Assembly (NCBI RefSeq): GCF_014925385.1
Contig: NZ_JACSDK010000014.1
Location: 62,001 to 126,000 of the forward strand
Direction of reading: 5' to 3'
Origin: Pelagibius marinus
GTDB lineage: Bacteria; Pseudomonadota; Alphaproteobacteria; Kiloniellales; Kiloniellaceae
DNA: 64,000 bases
Below are positions 50,054-58,461 of this stretch, in pieces; within the stretch, counting starts at the first letter, position 1; each line of letters begins with the position of its first letter. The notes under the pieces were generated by a model, which made no database searches, was not told the origin of the DNA, and saw nothing but the letters and a program-made list of their open reading frames with translations. A program made the translations under genes and the position numbers.

Positions 50054-51400
50054 CTAGTTGCCGCAGGACCAGTTGGTGACATTGAAATAACTCTGCGGAT
50101 AGGCGCGCGCCTCGGTCACTTCGGCGACCTGGTCGGCGCTGTAGCGGTTGATGAATTCCCAGACCACCTTGCCCTCGGCGTCGGTCTCGAAAGCCCGGCC
50201 GCCCTCGAACTCGGTGATCAGCAGGCCGCCGCCGGGCCTCAGCTCCACCTTGCCGCGGATTACGGTCAGCATCTTCTGCCCTTCCGCATCACCATAGATA
50301 GTTTCGTAGCGACCGCTCGCCGGGTCAATCTCGACGATGGTGGAGCCGCGCGTGTAGGTGACCGGCGTCAATTCCTCAGAGTTCTGAAAAGCGGTCTTGT
50401 AGACGTTGTTGTTGAAGACGACGATCGTGCCGCCGGCCTTGAACTCCGGATCGTGCTGGCGCAGCCAGGGGCCGACGCGCCACCACTTCACCTCGCCGTC
50501 GTCGGGGTCCATCACCAGTACCAGGTTCGACTCGCGGATCGAGATTGCCAGATCGCCTGCCTCGAACATCGGAAAGTCGTCGGCAATACTTGCCGGCAGC
50601 TCTTGTATTTTATTGACATGAAGAATCTCTCCGTCCCAGGTGCCCCAGGAGGCAAGACTGTGCCCGGTTGCCGTGATCAGCGGCTCCAGGCCGTTGTCGT
50701 AGAGTACCTGGACGAGAGGAATCTCCTTCAACACCTCGCCGTCTTGCGAGACGCGCAGCAGGGTGTCTTCGAGCAAGGGGGGCTGGAAGGGAGGGTAGGG
50801 TGTTGCCTCATTCTCATCCCAATAGCGCCGCGCGGGCACCCAGTAGCCACCGCCGGCGCTGGGCTCGACGGAGTGGTGGGTCATGCGCGGCAGTGTCCAG
50901 AGAACCTTGCCGCAGCGGTTCAGCTTGACGAGGCCGGAGTACTCGAGATTGAAAACGACCGAGCCGTCCGGCTCGATCAGCGCGCCATGAATATCGACGT
51001 TCCAGTCGCCGGCCGGCGGCCAGGGCAGATAGCTCGTATCCGAGACGAGCTCGGAGTAGACGACCGGCCAGCGGGCGACAACGCCGCCGTCGCGCCGGAT
51101 CAGGCGAAGCTGGTTGTTGCCCTCGAAGAACCCCGACAGCAGTACGAGGTCGTCCCCGCCGCCCGGAAGCGCGTTGACCGTGACGCCGTCGCCCTCGTGG
51201 CGCGCGGCTTGCAGGAAGTGACTGGGCAGGACGCCGGTCAGGGTAAAGCGCTCCTCATAGACGGTGACGATGCTGTCCCTGATGAAGTAGGCGACCTTAC
51301 GCGGCGCCGGGTGGAAAGCGGTGAAGGCGATCCCGGCGAGAAAAACAGCGACGATGCCGACGCTGTTGAACAGGAATTTCGAAAGGTCGAAGTTTTTCAT
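50054..51400 (-). CDS. Arylsulfotransferase-like beta-propeller protein (copy A)
   Basis: 448 residues. One N-terminal membrane anchor (about residues 10-30) precedes a repeated beta-sheet domain of the arylsulfotransferase (ASST) superfamily. Repeated elements include DIHGALIEPDGSVVFNLEYSG, LPRMTHHSVEPSAGGGYWVPARR, VKWWRVGPWLRQHDPEF and LLITEFEGGRAFETDAEGKVVWEF. Candidate catalytic His lie in DIHGAL and THHSV. ASST proteins move sulfate between phenols without PAPS. No assay-level evidence applies here, and a structural role is possible. Start 51400 has GGAG upstream. Tandem paralogue of copy B. Confidence 0.82.
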   Translation of the reverse strand: MKNFDLSKFLFNSVGIVAVFLAGIAFTAFHPAPRKVAYFIRDSIVTVYEERFTLTGVLPSHFLQAARHEGDGVTVNALPGGGDDLVLLSGFFEGNNQLRLIRRDGGVVARWPVVYSELVSDTSYLPWPPAGDWNVDIHGALIEPDGSVVFNLEYSGLVKLNRCGKVLWTLPRMTHHSVEPSAGGGYWVPARRYWDENEATPYPPFQPPLLEDTLLRVSQDGEVLKEIPLVQVLYDNGLEPLITATGHSLASWGTWDGEILHVNKIQELPASIADDFPMFEAGDLAISIRESNLVLVMDPDDGEVKWWRVGPWLRQHDPEFKAGGTIVVFNNNVYKTAFQNSEELTPVTYTRGSTIVEIDPASGRYETIYGDAEGQKMLTVIRGKVELRPGGGLLITEFEGGRAFETDAEGKVVWEFINRYSADQVAEVTEARAYPQSYFNVTNWSCGN

Positions 51401-51444
51401 CTGCCGGCTCCGCAATCCGTCATCTCGCCTTTCGGTAGGATCCC

Positions 51445-51467
51445 CCGACCGGTCTGGGACCGGTCGG
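51445..51467 (-). terminator. 10-bp perfect hairpin between the two arylsulfotransferase-like genes
   Basis: CCGACCGGTC pairs perfectly with GACCGGTCGG around a TGG loop. It lies 45 bp before copy A and about 180 bp after copy B, on the strand of both. No T-tract follows, so it could be a rho-independent terminator of copy B, an attenuator for copy A or a processing site. Confidence 0.5.
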
Positions 51468-51648
51468 CCGTGGAACTGAATAGGATCATAGCGTTAGTCG
51501 ACGGATGATCGGGGCGTCGCGAATAATCGCCCCGGTTGCGAGCCTTCGCTGCGGATCTGCCGCTTTCGGACTCCGGCGGGCGCACCGCGGGAACGGCCTG
51601 CCGCGGCACCCTCAAGAGGCCGGGATCGGCGGCCGCGAAAACTGCTCG

Positions 51649-53004
51649 TCATGCGCCCGTCCCTTCGCAGGACCAGCTCGAAACCGTGAAGTAGCTCTGC
51701 GGATAGAGGCGCGCCTCGGTGATCTCGGCGACTTCCTCGCTGTTGTAGCGGTTGATGTATTCCCAGATCACCCGGCCCGCGGCGTCGCTTTCGAAGACCC
51801 GGCCGCCCTCGAACTCGGTGATCAGCAGGCCACCCAGCGGCGTCAGTTCGACCTTGCCGCGGACGATGCTCAGCATCTGCTGTCCCGGCATATGACCGTA
51901 GAGCGTCTCGTAGTCGCCGGAAGCCGGATCGATCTCGACGATGGTGGACCCGCGGTCGTACTCCACCGGTGTCTTCTCGTCGCCGACGGGATAGGCGGTC
52001 TTGTAAGCGTTGTTGTTGAACACCACCAGGCGGCCGCCGGCCCTGAACTCGGGGTCGTGCTGGCGCAGCCAGGGGCCGATGCGCCACCACTTTACCTTAC
52101 CGTCGTCGGGATCGATCACCATGATCAGGTTCAGCTGGCGGATCGAGACGGCCAGGTCGCCCGCCTCGAACATCGGGAAATCGTCCGCGATTTCCGCCGG
52201 CAGCTCTGCGATCTTGTTCAGGTGAATGATTTCGCGGTCCCAAGACATGGTCCTGTAGAAAGTGTGGCCGCTGGCTGTCAGCAGACCCTCAAGGCCGTTG
52301 TCGTACATGATCTGCAGCAGCGAGAGCTCGCGCAGCACCTCGCCCTCCGCCGATACCTGAAGCAGGGTGTCCTCGGAGAAGGGAGTCTGGAACGGCGGGA
52401 AGGGCGAAGCCGCTGCCTCCTGGTGGATTCGGCGCCCGGGCACCCAGAAGCCGCCGGTGGCGGCGAATTCGACCGAATGATGGGTGAGGCGCGGCAGGGT
52501 CCAGGCGACCCGGCCGCAGCGGTCCAGCTTGACCAGGCCGGCGTATTCGAAGTTGAACACCACGGAGCCGTCCGGCTCGATCAGCGCGCCGTGCGTGTCG
52601 ACGTTCCAGTCGGTGGCCGGCGGTCGGTCGAGGTGGTCGGTGTCCGGGAACAGTTCGGAAAAGCGCACCGGCCAGCGGGCGACGATATCGCCGTCGCGGC
52701 GGATCAGGCGCAGCTCGTTGCCGCCGTCGAAGAAGCCCGACAGCAGCACCAGGTCGGCGTCGCCGCCCGGCACCTCGTTGACCGTCACGCCCGTGCCGTC
52801 GTAGCGGGCCGGCTGCAGGAAGCGCTCGGGCCGCACGCCGGTCAGCGTATGCCGCTCCTGATAGACGCTGGCGACGCTGTCGCCGATGAAAAGCAGCGCC
52901 TCGCGCGGCGCCGTGTGGGCGACGCCAAAAACCACGCCGACGAGAAAAAGACTCATGATGCCGGCGCAGTTGAACAGTGCCTTTGAAATATCGACATTCT
53001 TCAT
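51649..53004 (-). CDS. Arylsulfotransferase-like beta-propeller protein (copy B)
   Basis: 451 residues, clearly paralogous to copy A over the full length. Shared segments include DTHGALIEPDGSVVFNFEYAG, LPRLTHHSVEF, FEAGDLAVSIRQLNLIMVIDPDDG and VKWWRIGPWLRQHDPEFRAGG. The N-terminal anchor (MSLFLVGVVFGVAH) is kept. Both copies keep the candidate His residues, so neither is obviously dead. The duplication is tandem with a 250-bp gap. The 450-residue length fits single-anchor members of the superfamily. Confidence 0.82.
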   Translation of the reverse strand: MKNVDISKALFNCAGIMSLFLVGVVFGVAHTAPREALLFIGDSVASVYQERHTLTGVRPERFLQPARYDGTGVTVNEVPGGDADLVLLSGFFDGGNELRLIRRDGDIVARWPVRFSELFPDTDHLDRPPATDWNVDTHGALIEPDGSVVFNFEYAGLVKLDRCGRVAWTLPRLTHHSVEFAATGGFWVPGRRIHQEAAASPFPPFQTPFSEDTLLQVSAEGEVLRELSLLQIMYDNGLEGLLTASGHTFYRTMSWDREIIHLNKIAELPAEIADDFPMFEAGDLAVSIRQLNLIMVIDPDDGKVKWWRIGPWLRQHDPEFRAGGRLVVFNNNAYKTAYPVGDEKTPVEYDRGSTIVEIDPASGDYETLYGHMPGQQMLSIVRGKVELTPLGGLLITEFEGGRVFESDAAGRVIWEYINRYNSEEVAEITEARLYPQSYFTVSSWSCEGTGA

Positions 53005-53319
53005 CAGCCTGCTCCACGACGCCGCATTCTCCGCGGGCCCGCCTTCTCGCCTTTCCGTTGGGACAGGCGAACAGACTAGGCACTTAGAATGAGTATTAGG
53101 TTAATGCGCTGAGGCGCGGCGGAGCCCGGGAATCCGCGGAATTCCGCCGTATTCTGCAGAAAATCTCATGCTTATCGCCGGCCCGGGCGGCGCTGCCGTG
53201 CCGACTGGAAATCCTGGTCGCAGGAGCGTAGCAGTTGCTCGCCGATGTCGCAGGGCGGGCTGAGGCGGGGCTCTTTCGATGCTGGCGCGCGGTTGAAGCG
53301 CTTGGTGCCTGCCCCGGGC
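53005..53319. other. Intergenic region holding a DUF1194 tail remnant
   Basis: About 315 bp between arylsulfotransferase copy B and the protease-FHA gene. It contains the DUF1194 tail remnant listed separately and an AT-rich stretch near 53075-53115 that may carry the copy B promoter. Confidence 0.4.
53172..53277 (-). pseudogene. Remnant of a duplicated DUF1194 C-terminus
   Basis: The minus strand reads EPRLSPPCDIGEQLLRSCDQDF before a TAA, almost the same as the end of the DUF1194 protein at 54.7 kb (RISPPCDIGEQLLRSRNEDF). 28 bp are identical: 53236-53263 and 54730-54757. There is no start codon or further homologous sequence, so this is a decayed copy. It lies just past the stop codon of the protease-FHA gene, in another frame. 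Confidence 0.65.
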
Positions 53320-54633
53320 TCAGTTTTCGGAGGTGGGGCGCCGCTCCACGCGGAACACCAGGTTGCCGAGGCGCAGCTCAGCGCCGGGCTTGAGCAGCGC
53401 CGCGCCGTTCTCGGGGTCGACCGGCTTGGCGTCGATGGCCGTCCCGGTTTCCGAATGCAGGTCCTTGATCCCCAGCTCCTCCCCCAGCGGCACCAGTTGC
53501 GCGTGGCGCCGGTCGATGCCGTCAGCGGCCAGGCAGCGATCGCAGGCGGTGTCGCTGCCGATCACCAGCCCATGCGGCGCCCGCCGCAGATCGTCTTCGT
53601 CGATGACGATGTCGATCGGCCGGCCCTCCTCGACCGCATCGCAGTGCAGCCTCCAAGTGATCTTGCGCGGCTTGCTCCCGGCTCGCGGGTGCAGGATGAG
53701 GTGGCCGAGGGCGCGCGCGCCGTTACGCGCGGCATCGCGGCTGATCACCACTACGTGAATCACGCGCCGCGGCCAATGTTTCACCAGGAGCAGCACAAGA
53801 ACGAGAAGGACGACAACCGCCGCCGCGGCGTACCAGGGATAGTTTGTCGAGGCGACCCCGAAGATGACGCGGCAGACCTTCGGTGAGCCGCTGTAGGGCA
53901 CGTCCAGTTCGTTCAGCTTCTCGATCAGCACCGAGACATGCGAGGCGAAGAACACCCCCTGGATGACGTCGTAAACGATCGGCAGGCCGGTCGGCGTCAC
54001 CAGCATCGCCATCTCGCGCTCGGTGTTGATACCGACGACCTGGCCGCAGGGGTTGACGATTGGCCCGCCGCTGTTGCCCGGATTGGTGGCGGCGGAATGC
54101 TGGATGATGCGGATGCGCGCGCTCTCGGCGGTCCAGGCGCCGACAAAGATGCGGTTGGCCATGCCGGCGGTGAAGCTCATGCCGGCGCCGGCGCCGAGCC
54201 GCGCGCCGGCCGCCGGATAGCCGATGGCGAAGATCTCGCTGCCTTGTGCCGGGAGGTCCAGATCGGCTTCGCTGAGGGTGACTGGCGGCCGTTCCAGGCC
54301 CTCGACCTTGAGAACTGCCAGGTCTTCCTCGGGATAGGTCCCGACCACGGTGGCACTGTGGCGGGCCGCCGGCGCGGCGCCGCTTTCCAGCACAAAGAGT
54401 TGCCAGCCGGCTTCGATATGCGGCCGCAGCATGTGAAAGGCGGTTGCCACATGGCCCTCGGCGCTGACCAGGAAGCCGCTGCCGCTGGCCCGCCTCTCCG
54501 GTCCCTCGACCAATACCTGCACCATGCTCGGCTCGACCATGCGCGCGACCGCGGTCGGCTCGATGGCGGCGGCCGGCCCCGCTGCCAGCAGGCAGACCGC
54601 GCCGAGGACGAATCGTGTGCTGCGGTGTGACAT
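53320..54633 (-). CDS. Membrane-anchored serine protease with C-terminal FHA domain
   Basis: 437 residues. A signal peptide (LGAVCLLAAGPAAA) leads a trypsin/DegP-like domain: His in GHVATAFHMLRPH (about 68), Asp in YPEEDLAVLKVEG and Ser in ATNPGNSGGPIVNPCG (about 190). A transmembrane helix (AAAAVVVLLVLVLLLV, about 270-290) is followed by a cytoplasmic FHA-type domain (LVIGSDTACDRCLAADGIDRRHAQLVPL, LRLGNLVFRVERR). FHA domains bind phosphothreonine, so the protein could couple a periplasmic protease with cytoplasmic phospho-signalling. It follows the DUF1194 gene by 65 bp on the same strand. Confidence 0.85.
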   Translation of the reverse strand: MSHRSTRFVLGAVCLLAAGPAAAIEPTAVARMVEPSMVQVLVEGPERRASGSGFLVSAEGHVATAFHMLRPHIEAGWQLFVLESGAAPAARHSATVVGTYPEEDLAVLKVEGLERPPVTLSEADLDLPAQGSEIFAIGYPAAGARLGAGAGMSFTAGMANRIFVGAWTAESARIRIIQHSAATNPGNSGGPIVNPCGQVVGINTEREMAMLVTPTGLPIVYDVIQGVFFASHVSVLIEKLNELDVPYSGSPKVCRVIFGVASTNYPWYAAAAVVVLLVLVLLLVKHWPRRVIHVVVISRDAARNGARALGHLILHPRAGSKPRKITWRLHCDAVEEGRPIDIVIDEDDLRRAPHGLVIGSDTACDRCLAADGIDRRHAQLVPLGEELGIKDLHSETGTAIDAKPVDPENGAALLKPGAELRLGNLVFRVERRPTSEN

Positions 54634-54698
54634 GGCCCTGATACTAAGCCAAGAGCGTTCTCTTGGGAAAATCTACTCCTTTATTATCCTGGCCGGGG

Positions 54699-55556
54699 CT
54701 AGAAGTCTTCGTTCCGAGATCGCAGCAACTGCTCGCCGATGTCGCAGGGCGGGCTGATACGGGCGTCGCCGTCGTCGATGAACTGGGCGGGCCGGAGCGG
54801 CGGGACCGGCCTGGCGGGAGGAGGAGTCAAGCCGGCGATCTCCAGGATCAGCTTGCGGCGGATCGCGCTGGCGAAGGCGGTGAAATCCTCGGCCACGACA
54901 ATGAAGGCCGCCGGACCGCCGATGACGCAGTCGCGGTAGTAGAGGTCCAGATTGGGGATGTTGTAGCGCGAGAAGGGTCCCGTGCTCTGGTCCAGGATCG
55001 GCAGGCCGTTGATGGTGATGCCCTTCTTCACGGCGCGGTCGCGGGCGTGGATCACCAGGTCGCCCCAGTTGTTGGGACCGTCGCCGGAAACGTCGATCAC
55101 CTGGCGCGTGCCCTCGAAGCCATTGTCCTTGAACAGGGCGGCGCCGAAGTCGATGGCGCCGCTGATGGAGGTGTAGTGCGCCGGACCGGGGCGCCGCGAG
55201 GCCAGGGCGGCGGCGAAGCGCTCGGCGGCGGCCGGGGATTCGATCAGTGTCCAGTCGACGATGAGTTGGGTGTGCGCCGAGTTGGCCCACTCGAAATAGG
55301 TGACCGCGATGCGCCCCAGGATGCCGCCGCCGATGGCGTCCACCACCAGGGGGTCGCGAAAGGCCTGCACGTAGCCCTGGCGCTGCAGCTGCGCCTCTTC
55401 GGAGTCGACGCTAAGCGAAACGTCCACGGCCAGCACCAGCTCCAGGTCCACCGCGATACGCGCGCGAGCCTGAGCCGCGGAGCCTTGGGCCGGTGCCTGG
55501 ATCGGGGCGAGGGCTGAGAGCAGCAGCGCCGCGAGGAAACCTCCGATCCGCACCAT
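54699..55556 (-). CDS. DUF1194 (von Willebrand A-like) secreted protein
   Basis: 285 residues with a signal peptide (LAALLLSALAPIQAPAQG) and a VWA-like fold. The MIDAS-like motif is LAVDVSLSVDSEE, and later segments are GRIAVTYFEWANS and QVIDVSGDGPNNWG (the second MIDAS-like D-x-S-x-D). The C-terminal tail carries SPPCDIGEQLLRS, whose Cys is its last. DUF1194 proteins are exported; the partner is unknown. Start 55556 has AAGGAGG six bases upstream. The same tail is found as a remnant at 53.2 kb. Confidence 0.9.
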   Translation of the reverse strand: MVRIGGFLAALLLSALAPIQAPAQGSAAQARARIAVDLELVLAVDVSLSVDSEEAQLQRQGYVQAFRDPLVVDAIGGGILGRIAVTYFEWANSAHTQLIVDWTLIESPAAAERFAAALASRRPGPAHYTSISGAIDFGAALFKDNGFEGTRQVIDVSGDGPNNWGDLVIHARDRAVKKGITINGLPILDQSTGPFSRYNIPNLDLYYRDCVIGGPAAFIVVAEDFTAFASAIRRKLILEIAGLTPPPARPVPPLRPAQFIDDGDARISPPCDIGEQLLRSRNEDF

Positions 55557-55764
55557 CAACACCTCCTTGGGGTGGACGACCCTGCTAGCATGCCACCGCC
55601 CAGGGGCCTGGTCCAGCGGGGGGCGGAGTCGTTCCAGGCTCCGGGGTTTCACTTCGCGGTGAGGCCGCCGGCGGCGCGGCGCGGCACGCCTGGCGGGGCG
55701 TTGCCTGTCGGGTGCTTCTGGGCCAGTCTCTCCTTCCCACCGTCAGTTGATCTGTCGCCTGCCT

Positions 55765-56532
55765 ATGATTTCCGATCCCTGGTTCTACCTCGCCGCGGTG
55801 CCGGCCGTGATGATCGCCGGCATTTCCAAGGGCGGATTCGGCGCCGGGCTGGGCATGCTGGCGGTGCCGATGATGGCGCTGGTGCTGCCGCCGGTGTAGG
55901 TCGCCGCCATCATGCTGCCGATCCTCTGCCTCATGGACCTGGTTGGGGTCTGGGCCTACTGGAAGAAGTGGGAGCCGCGGGTGCTGACGCGCCTGGCCCT
56001 GGCCGCCGTTGTCGGCATCGCTGTCGGCACGCTGACCTTTCACGTCATGGCGCCCTGGATGATCCGCCTGCTGATCGGCGTCATCGCCCTCGGCTTTACC
56101 GCCAACTACCTGCTAAAGCGCCTGCGCCGCCGCCAGACCACCGGCTTTGCGCCGGGGCGGGCAAGCGGCTGGTTCTGGGGGGCGGTCTCCGGCTTCACCT
56201 CCTTCACCGCGCACGCCGGCGGGCCGCCGGTCAACGTCTACCTGCTGCCGCTGGGTCTGCCGAAGACCCAGTACCAGGCCACCACCGTCGGCTTCTTCCT
56301 GCTGGTCAACTACGTGAAGCTGCTGCCCTATACGGCGCTCGGCCTCTTCACCACGCAGAACCTGGCGACCTCGGCGGCGCTCTTCCCGGTTGCCGTCCTC
56401 GGCATCCTGGCCGGAATCTGGCTGCACAACCGCGTGCCCAGCGGTCTTTTCTATGCCGCCTGCTATGTCTTCCTGGCGATGACCGGCGTTAAGCTGATCT
56501 ACGACGGTCTTGCGGGGGCGGGGCTGTTCTAG
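55765..56532 (+). pseudogene. TauE/SafE (TSUP) sulfite exporter-like gene with in-frame amber codon
   Basis: 255 codons if read through. The first 44 codons (WFYLAAVPAVMIAGISKGGF, GAGLGMLAVPMMALVLPPV) are typical TSUP, with the GxSKG-type motif. Codon 45 is TAG (55897-55899). The same frame continues without further stops to the end (MLPILCLMDLVGVWAYWKKWEPR, then several helices) and finishes KLIYDGLAGAGLF. Relatives usually have Gln or a small residue at this position, so CAG to TAG is the likely event. A translation restart at the Met at 55912 would give only the last 206 residues. TSUP proteins export sulfite and related anions. Confidence 0.75.
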
Positions 56533-56677
56533 CCCGGAATGCCGAGGCCGGCCGGAAAAGCCGGAAAAATCTCCCTTCTTTGGCGACTTGCCGGGCTGGT
56601 GTTAAGGCTTGGGAAAACAAAATTAACCATTATGCGATACTAGAGCGAGGTGCGACGGTAAGAGATTGTTAAGGCCT
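56533..56677. promoter_or_regulatory. Leader of the nonulosonic-acid operon
   Basis: About 145 bp. CCGGC/GCCGG (56548-56564) could end the TSUP transcript. TTGGGA and CGATACT about 19 bp apart, within an AT-rich patch just before TAGAGCGAGG, resemble a sigma-70 promoter. No ribosome site is clear upstream of the pseI ATG. Confidence 0.35.
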
Positions 56678-57760
56678 ATGGCTTCGATCAGGACGTTGGA
56701 GATCGACGGGCGCCGAATCGGCCCGGACGATCCGCCGTATATTATTGCCGAGATGTCGGGGAACCATAACGGCGACATCCGCCGGACCTTCAGCATTCTG
56801 GAGGCGGCGAAGGCCGCCGGCGCGGACGCGGTGAAGCTGCAGACCTACCGCGCCGACACCATCACCATCGACCACCACGGCCCGGAGTTCATGGTCGAAG
56901 GCGGGCTGTGGGCCGGCCGGCGTCTCTACGAGCTCTACGAGGAAGCGCACACCCCCTGGGAATGGCACCCGGAGATCTTCGCCCGCGCGCGCGAACTGGG
57001 GATCACGGTGTTTTCATCGCCCTTCGATCCGACGGCGGTCGACTTCCTGGAGAGCCTGGGCGCCCCCGCCTACAAGATCGCCTCGCCGGAGATCATCGAC
57101 ATTCCGCTGATCCGCAAGGCGGCGCGCAGCGGCAAGCCGATGATCATCTCGACCGGCATGGCGAGCCTGGAGGAGATCGAGGAAGCGGTGGCCGCGGCGC
57201 GCGGCGAGGGCAACGAAGACATCGTCGTGCTTCACTGCACCGCGGCCTATCCGACGCCGCCGGAAGAGGCCAACCTGGCGACCATTGCCGATCTGCAGAA
57301 GCGCCTGGGCGTGACCGTCGGGCTTTCGGACCATACGCTCGGCACCACCGTCGCCACCATTGCCGTTGCCCTGGGCGCGGCGGTGATCGAAAAGCACTTT
57401 ACCCTGTCGCGGGCCGACGGCGGGGTGGACAGCGCCTTTTCGCTGGAGCCGGCGGAACTGGCGCGCCTGGTCGAGGAGTCGGCCATCGCGCATGCCGCCG
57501 TCGGCGCGCCGGCTTACGAGCCGACCCGTTCCGAGGCCTCGGTACTGCGCAACCGGCGTTCGCTCTATGTGGTGGCGCCGGTCGCCAAGGGGGAGGCCTT
57601 CAGCTACGAGAACGTCCGCTCGATCCGGCCGGGCAACGGCATGAAGCCCAAGTACCTGGACGTGGTGGTCGGCCGCAAGGCCGCGCGCGACCTGGCCTTC
57701 GGAGAGCCGCTGGATGCCTCCATGATCGAGGGCGGGCTCGGGGAAGGTGTGGCGACATGA
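56678..57760 (+). CDS. pseI: Pseudaminic acid synthase (NeuB family)
   Basis: 360 residues. NeuB-type TIM barrel: YIIAEMSGNHNGDIRRTF (about 20-37), ADAVKLQTYRADTITID, FSSPFDPTAVDFLESLG, YKIASPEIIDIPLI, HCTAAYPTPPEEANL and VIEKHFTLSRADGGVDSAFSLEP, with a SAF-type antifreeze-like C-terminal domain (NRRSLYVVAPVAKGEAFS). It condenses PEP with an amino-sugar to a nonulosonic acid. The NGD and PTP patterns fit PseI better than NeuB. First gene of a tight operon, ATGA overlap with the next. Confidence 0.93.
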   Translation: MASIRTLEIDGRRIGPDDPPYIIAEMSGNHNGDIRRTFSILEAAKAAGADAVKLQTYRADTITIDHHGPEFMVEGGLWAGRRLYELYEEAHTPWEWHPEIFARARELGITVFSSPFDPTAVDFLESLGAPAYKIASPEIIDIPLIRKAARSGKPMIISTGMASLEEIEEAVAAARGEGNEDIVVLHCTAAYPTPPEEANLATIADLQKRLGVTVGLSDHTLGTTVATIAVALGAAVIEKHFTLSRADGGVDSAFSLEPAELARLVEESAIAHAAVGAPAYEPTRSEASVLRNRRSLYVVAPVAKGEAFSYENVRSIRPGNGMKPKYLDVVVGRKAARDLAFGEPLDASMIEGGLGEGVAT

Positions 57761-58461
57761 GCAGCGGCGCGCTCACCTCTGTGGCGATCATCCCGGCGCG
57801 CGGCGGCAGCAAGCGCATTCCGCGCAAGAACATCCGCCCCTTCCGCGGCAAGCCGATGCTGGCCTGGTCGGTTGCCGCGGCGCTGGAGGCCGGGGTGTTC
57901 GACGCGGTGATGGTCAGTACCGACGACGCGGAGATCGCTGAGGTGGCCCGGGCCTGCGGCGCCGAGATTCCTTTCATGCGCTCCTCAAAGACCGCCGACG
58001 ATCACGCGACGACCAGCGACGTGCTGGTCGAGGTGCTGGCCCGCTACCGGGATGCCGGGCAGAGTTTCGATCTTGCCTGCTGTCTCTATCCGACGGCGCC
58101 TTTCGTGCGGGCCGAGGATCTCTCCGCCGGCAAGGCGCGGCTGCTGGAAGAGGGGTTCGACGTCCTGATGCCGGTCGCCGCCTTCAGCTATCCGATCTGG
58201 CGCTCGCTCAGGCGCGCCGACGACGGGCGGGTGACACTGAACTTTCCGGAGAACCTCAACGCGCGATCCCAGGATTTGCCGTCCGCCTATCACGATGCCG
58301 GCCAATGGTACTGGTTCCGCACCGCCGCCTTCCGGCGCGACGGGGTTCTGATGGGGCCGAACACCGGGTCCCTGGTGCTGCCCGCGCTGCGCGTCCAGGA
58401 CATCGACAGCGAAGACGACTGGGCCCTGGCCGAGCTGAAGCACGAGAGGATCTTTGGATGA
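57757..58461 (+). CDS. pseF: Pseudaminic acid cytidylyltransferase
   Basis: 234 residues. CMP-acylneuraminate-synthetase fold: SVAIIPARGGSKRIPRKNIRPFRGKPML (about 8-35), VSTDDAEIAEVA, DVLVEVL, LYPTAPFV and QDIDSEDDWALAELKHE at the end. It activates a nonulosonic acid with CTP to the CMP-sugar. The ATG overlaps the pseI stop as ATGA, and its own stop overlaps the next gene as ATGA. A long overlapping frame starting at 56908 is not a gene. Confidence 0.92.
   Translation: MSSGALTSVAIIPARGGSKRIPRKNIRPFRGKPMLAWSVAAALEAGVFDAVMVSTDDAEIAEVARACGAEIPFMRSSKTADDHATTSDVLVEVLARYRDAGQSFDLACCLYPTAPFVRAEDLSAGKARLLEEGFDVLMPVAAFSYPIWRSLRRADDGRVTLNFPENLNARSQDLPSAYHDAGQWYWFRTAAFRRDGVLMGPNTGSLVLPALRVQDIDSEDDWALAELKHERIFG

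Noticed and set aside
56908-57756. Long plus-strand frame overlapping pseI and extending into pseF
   Set aside because: Only the part from 57757 is homologous to cytidylyltransferases; the rest is pseI read in another frame.
58305-58457. N-terminal extension of the first methyltransferase
   Set aside because: It reads pseF codons in another frame. The ATG at 58458 overlaps the pseF stop and gives the family-like start.
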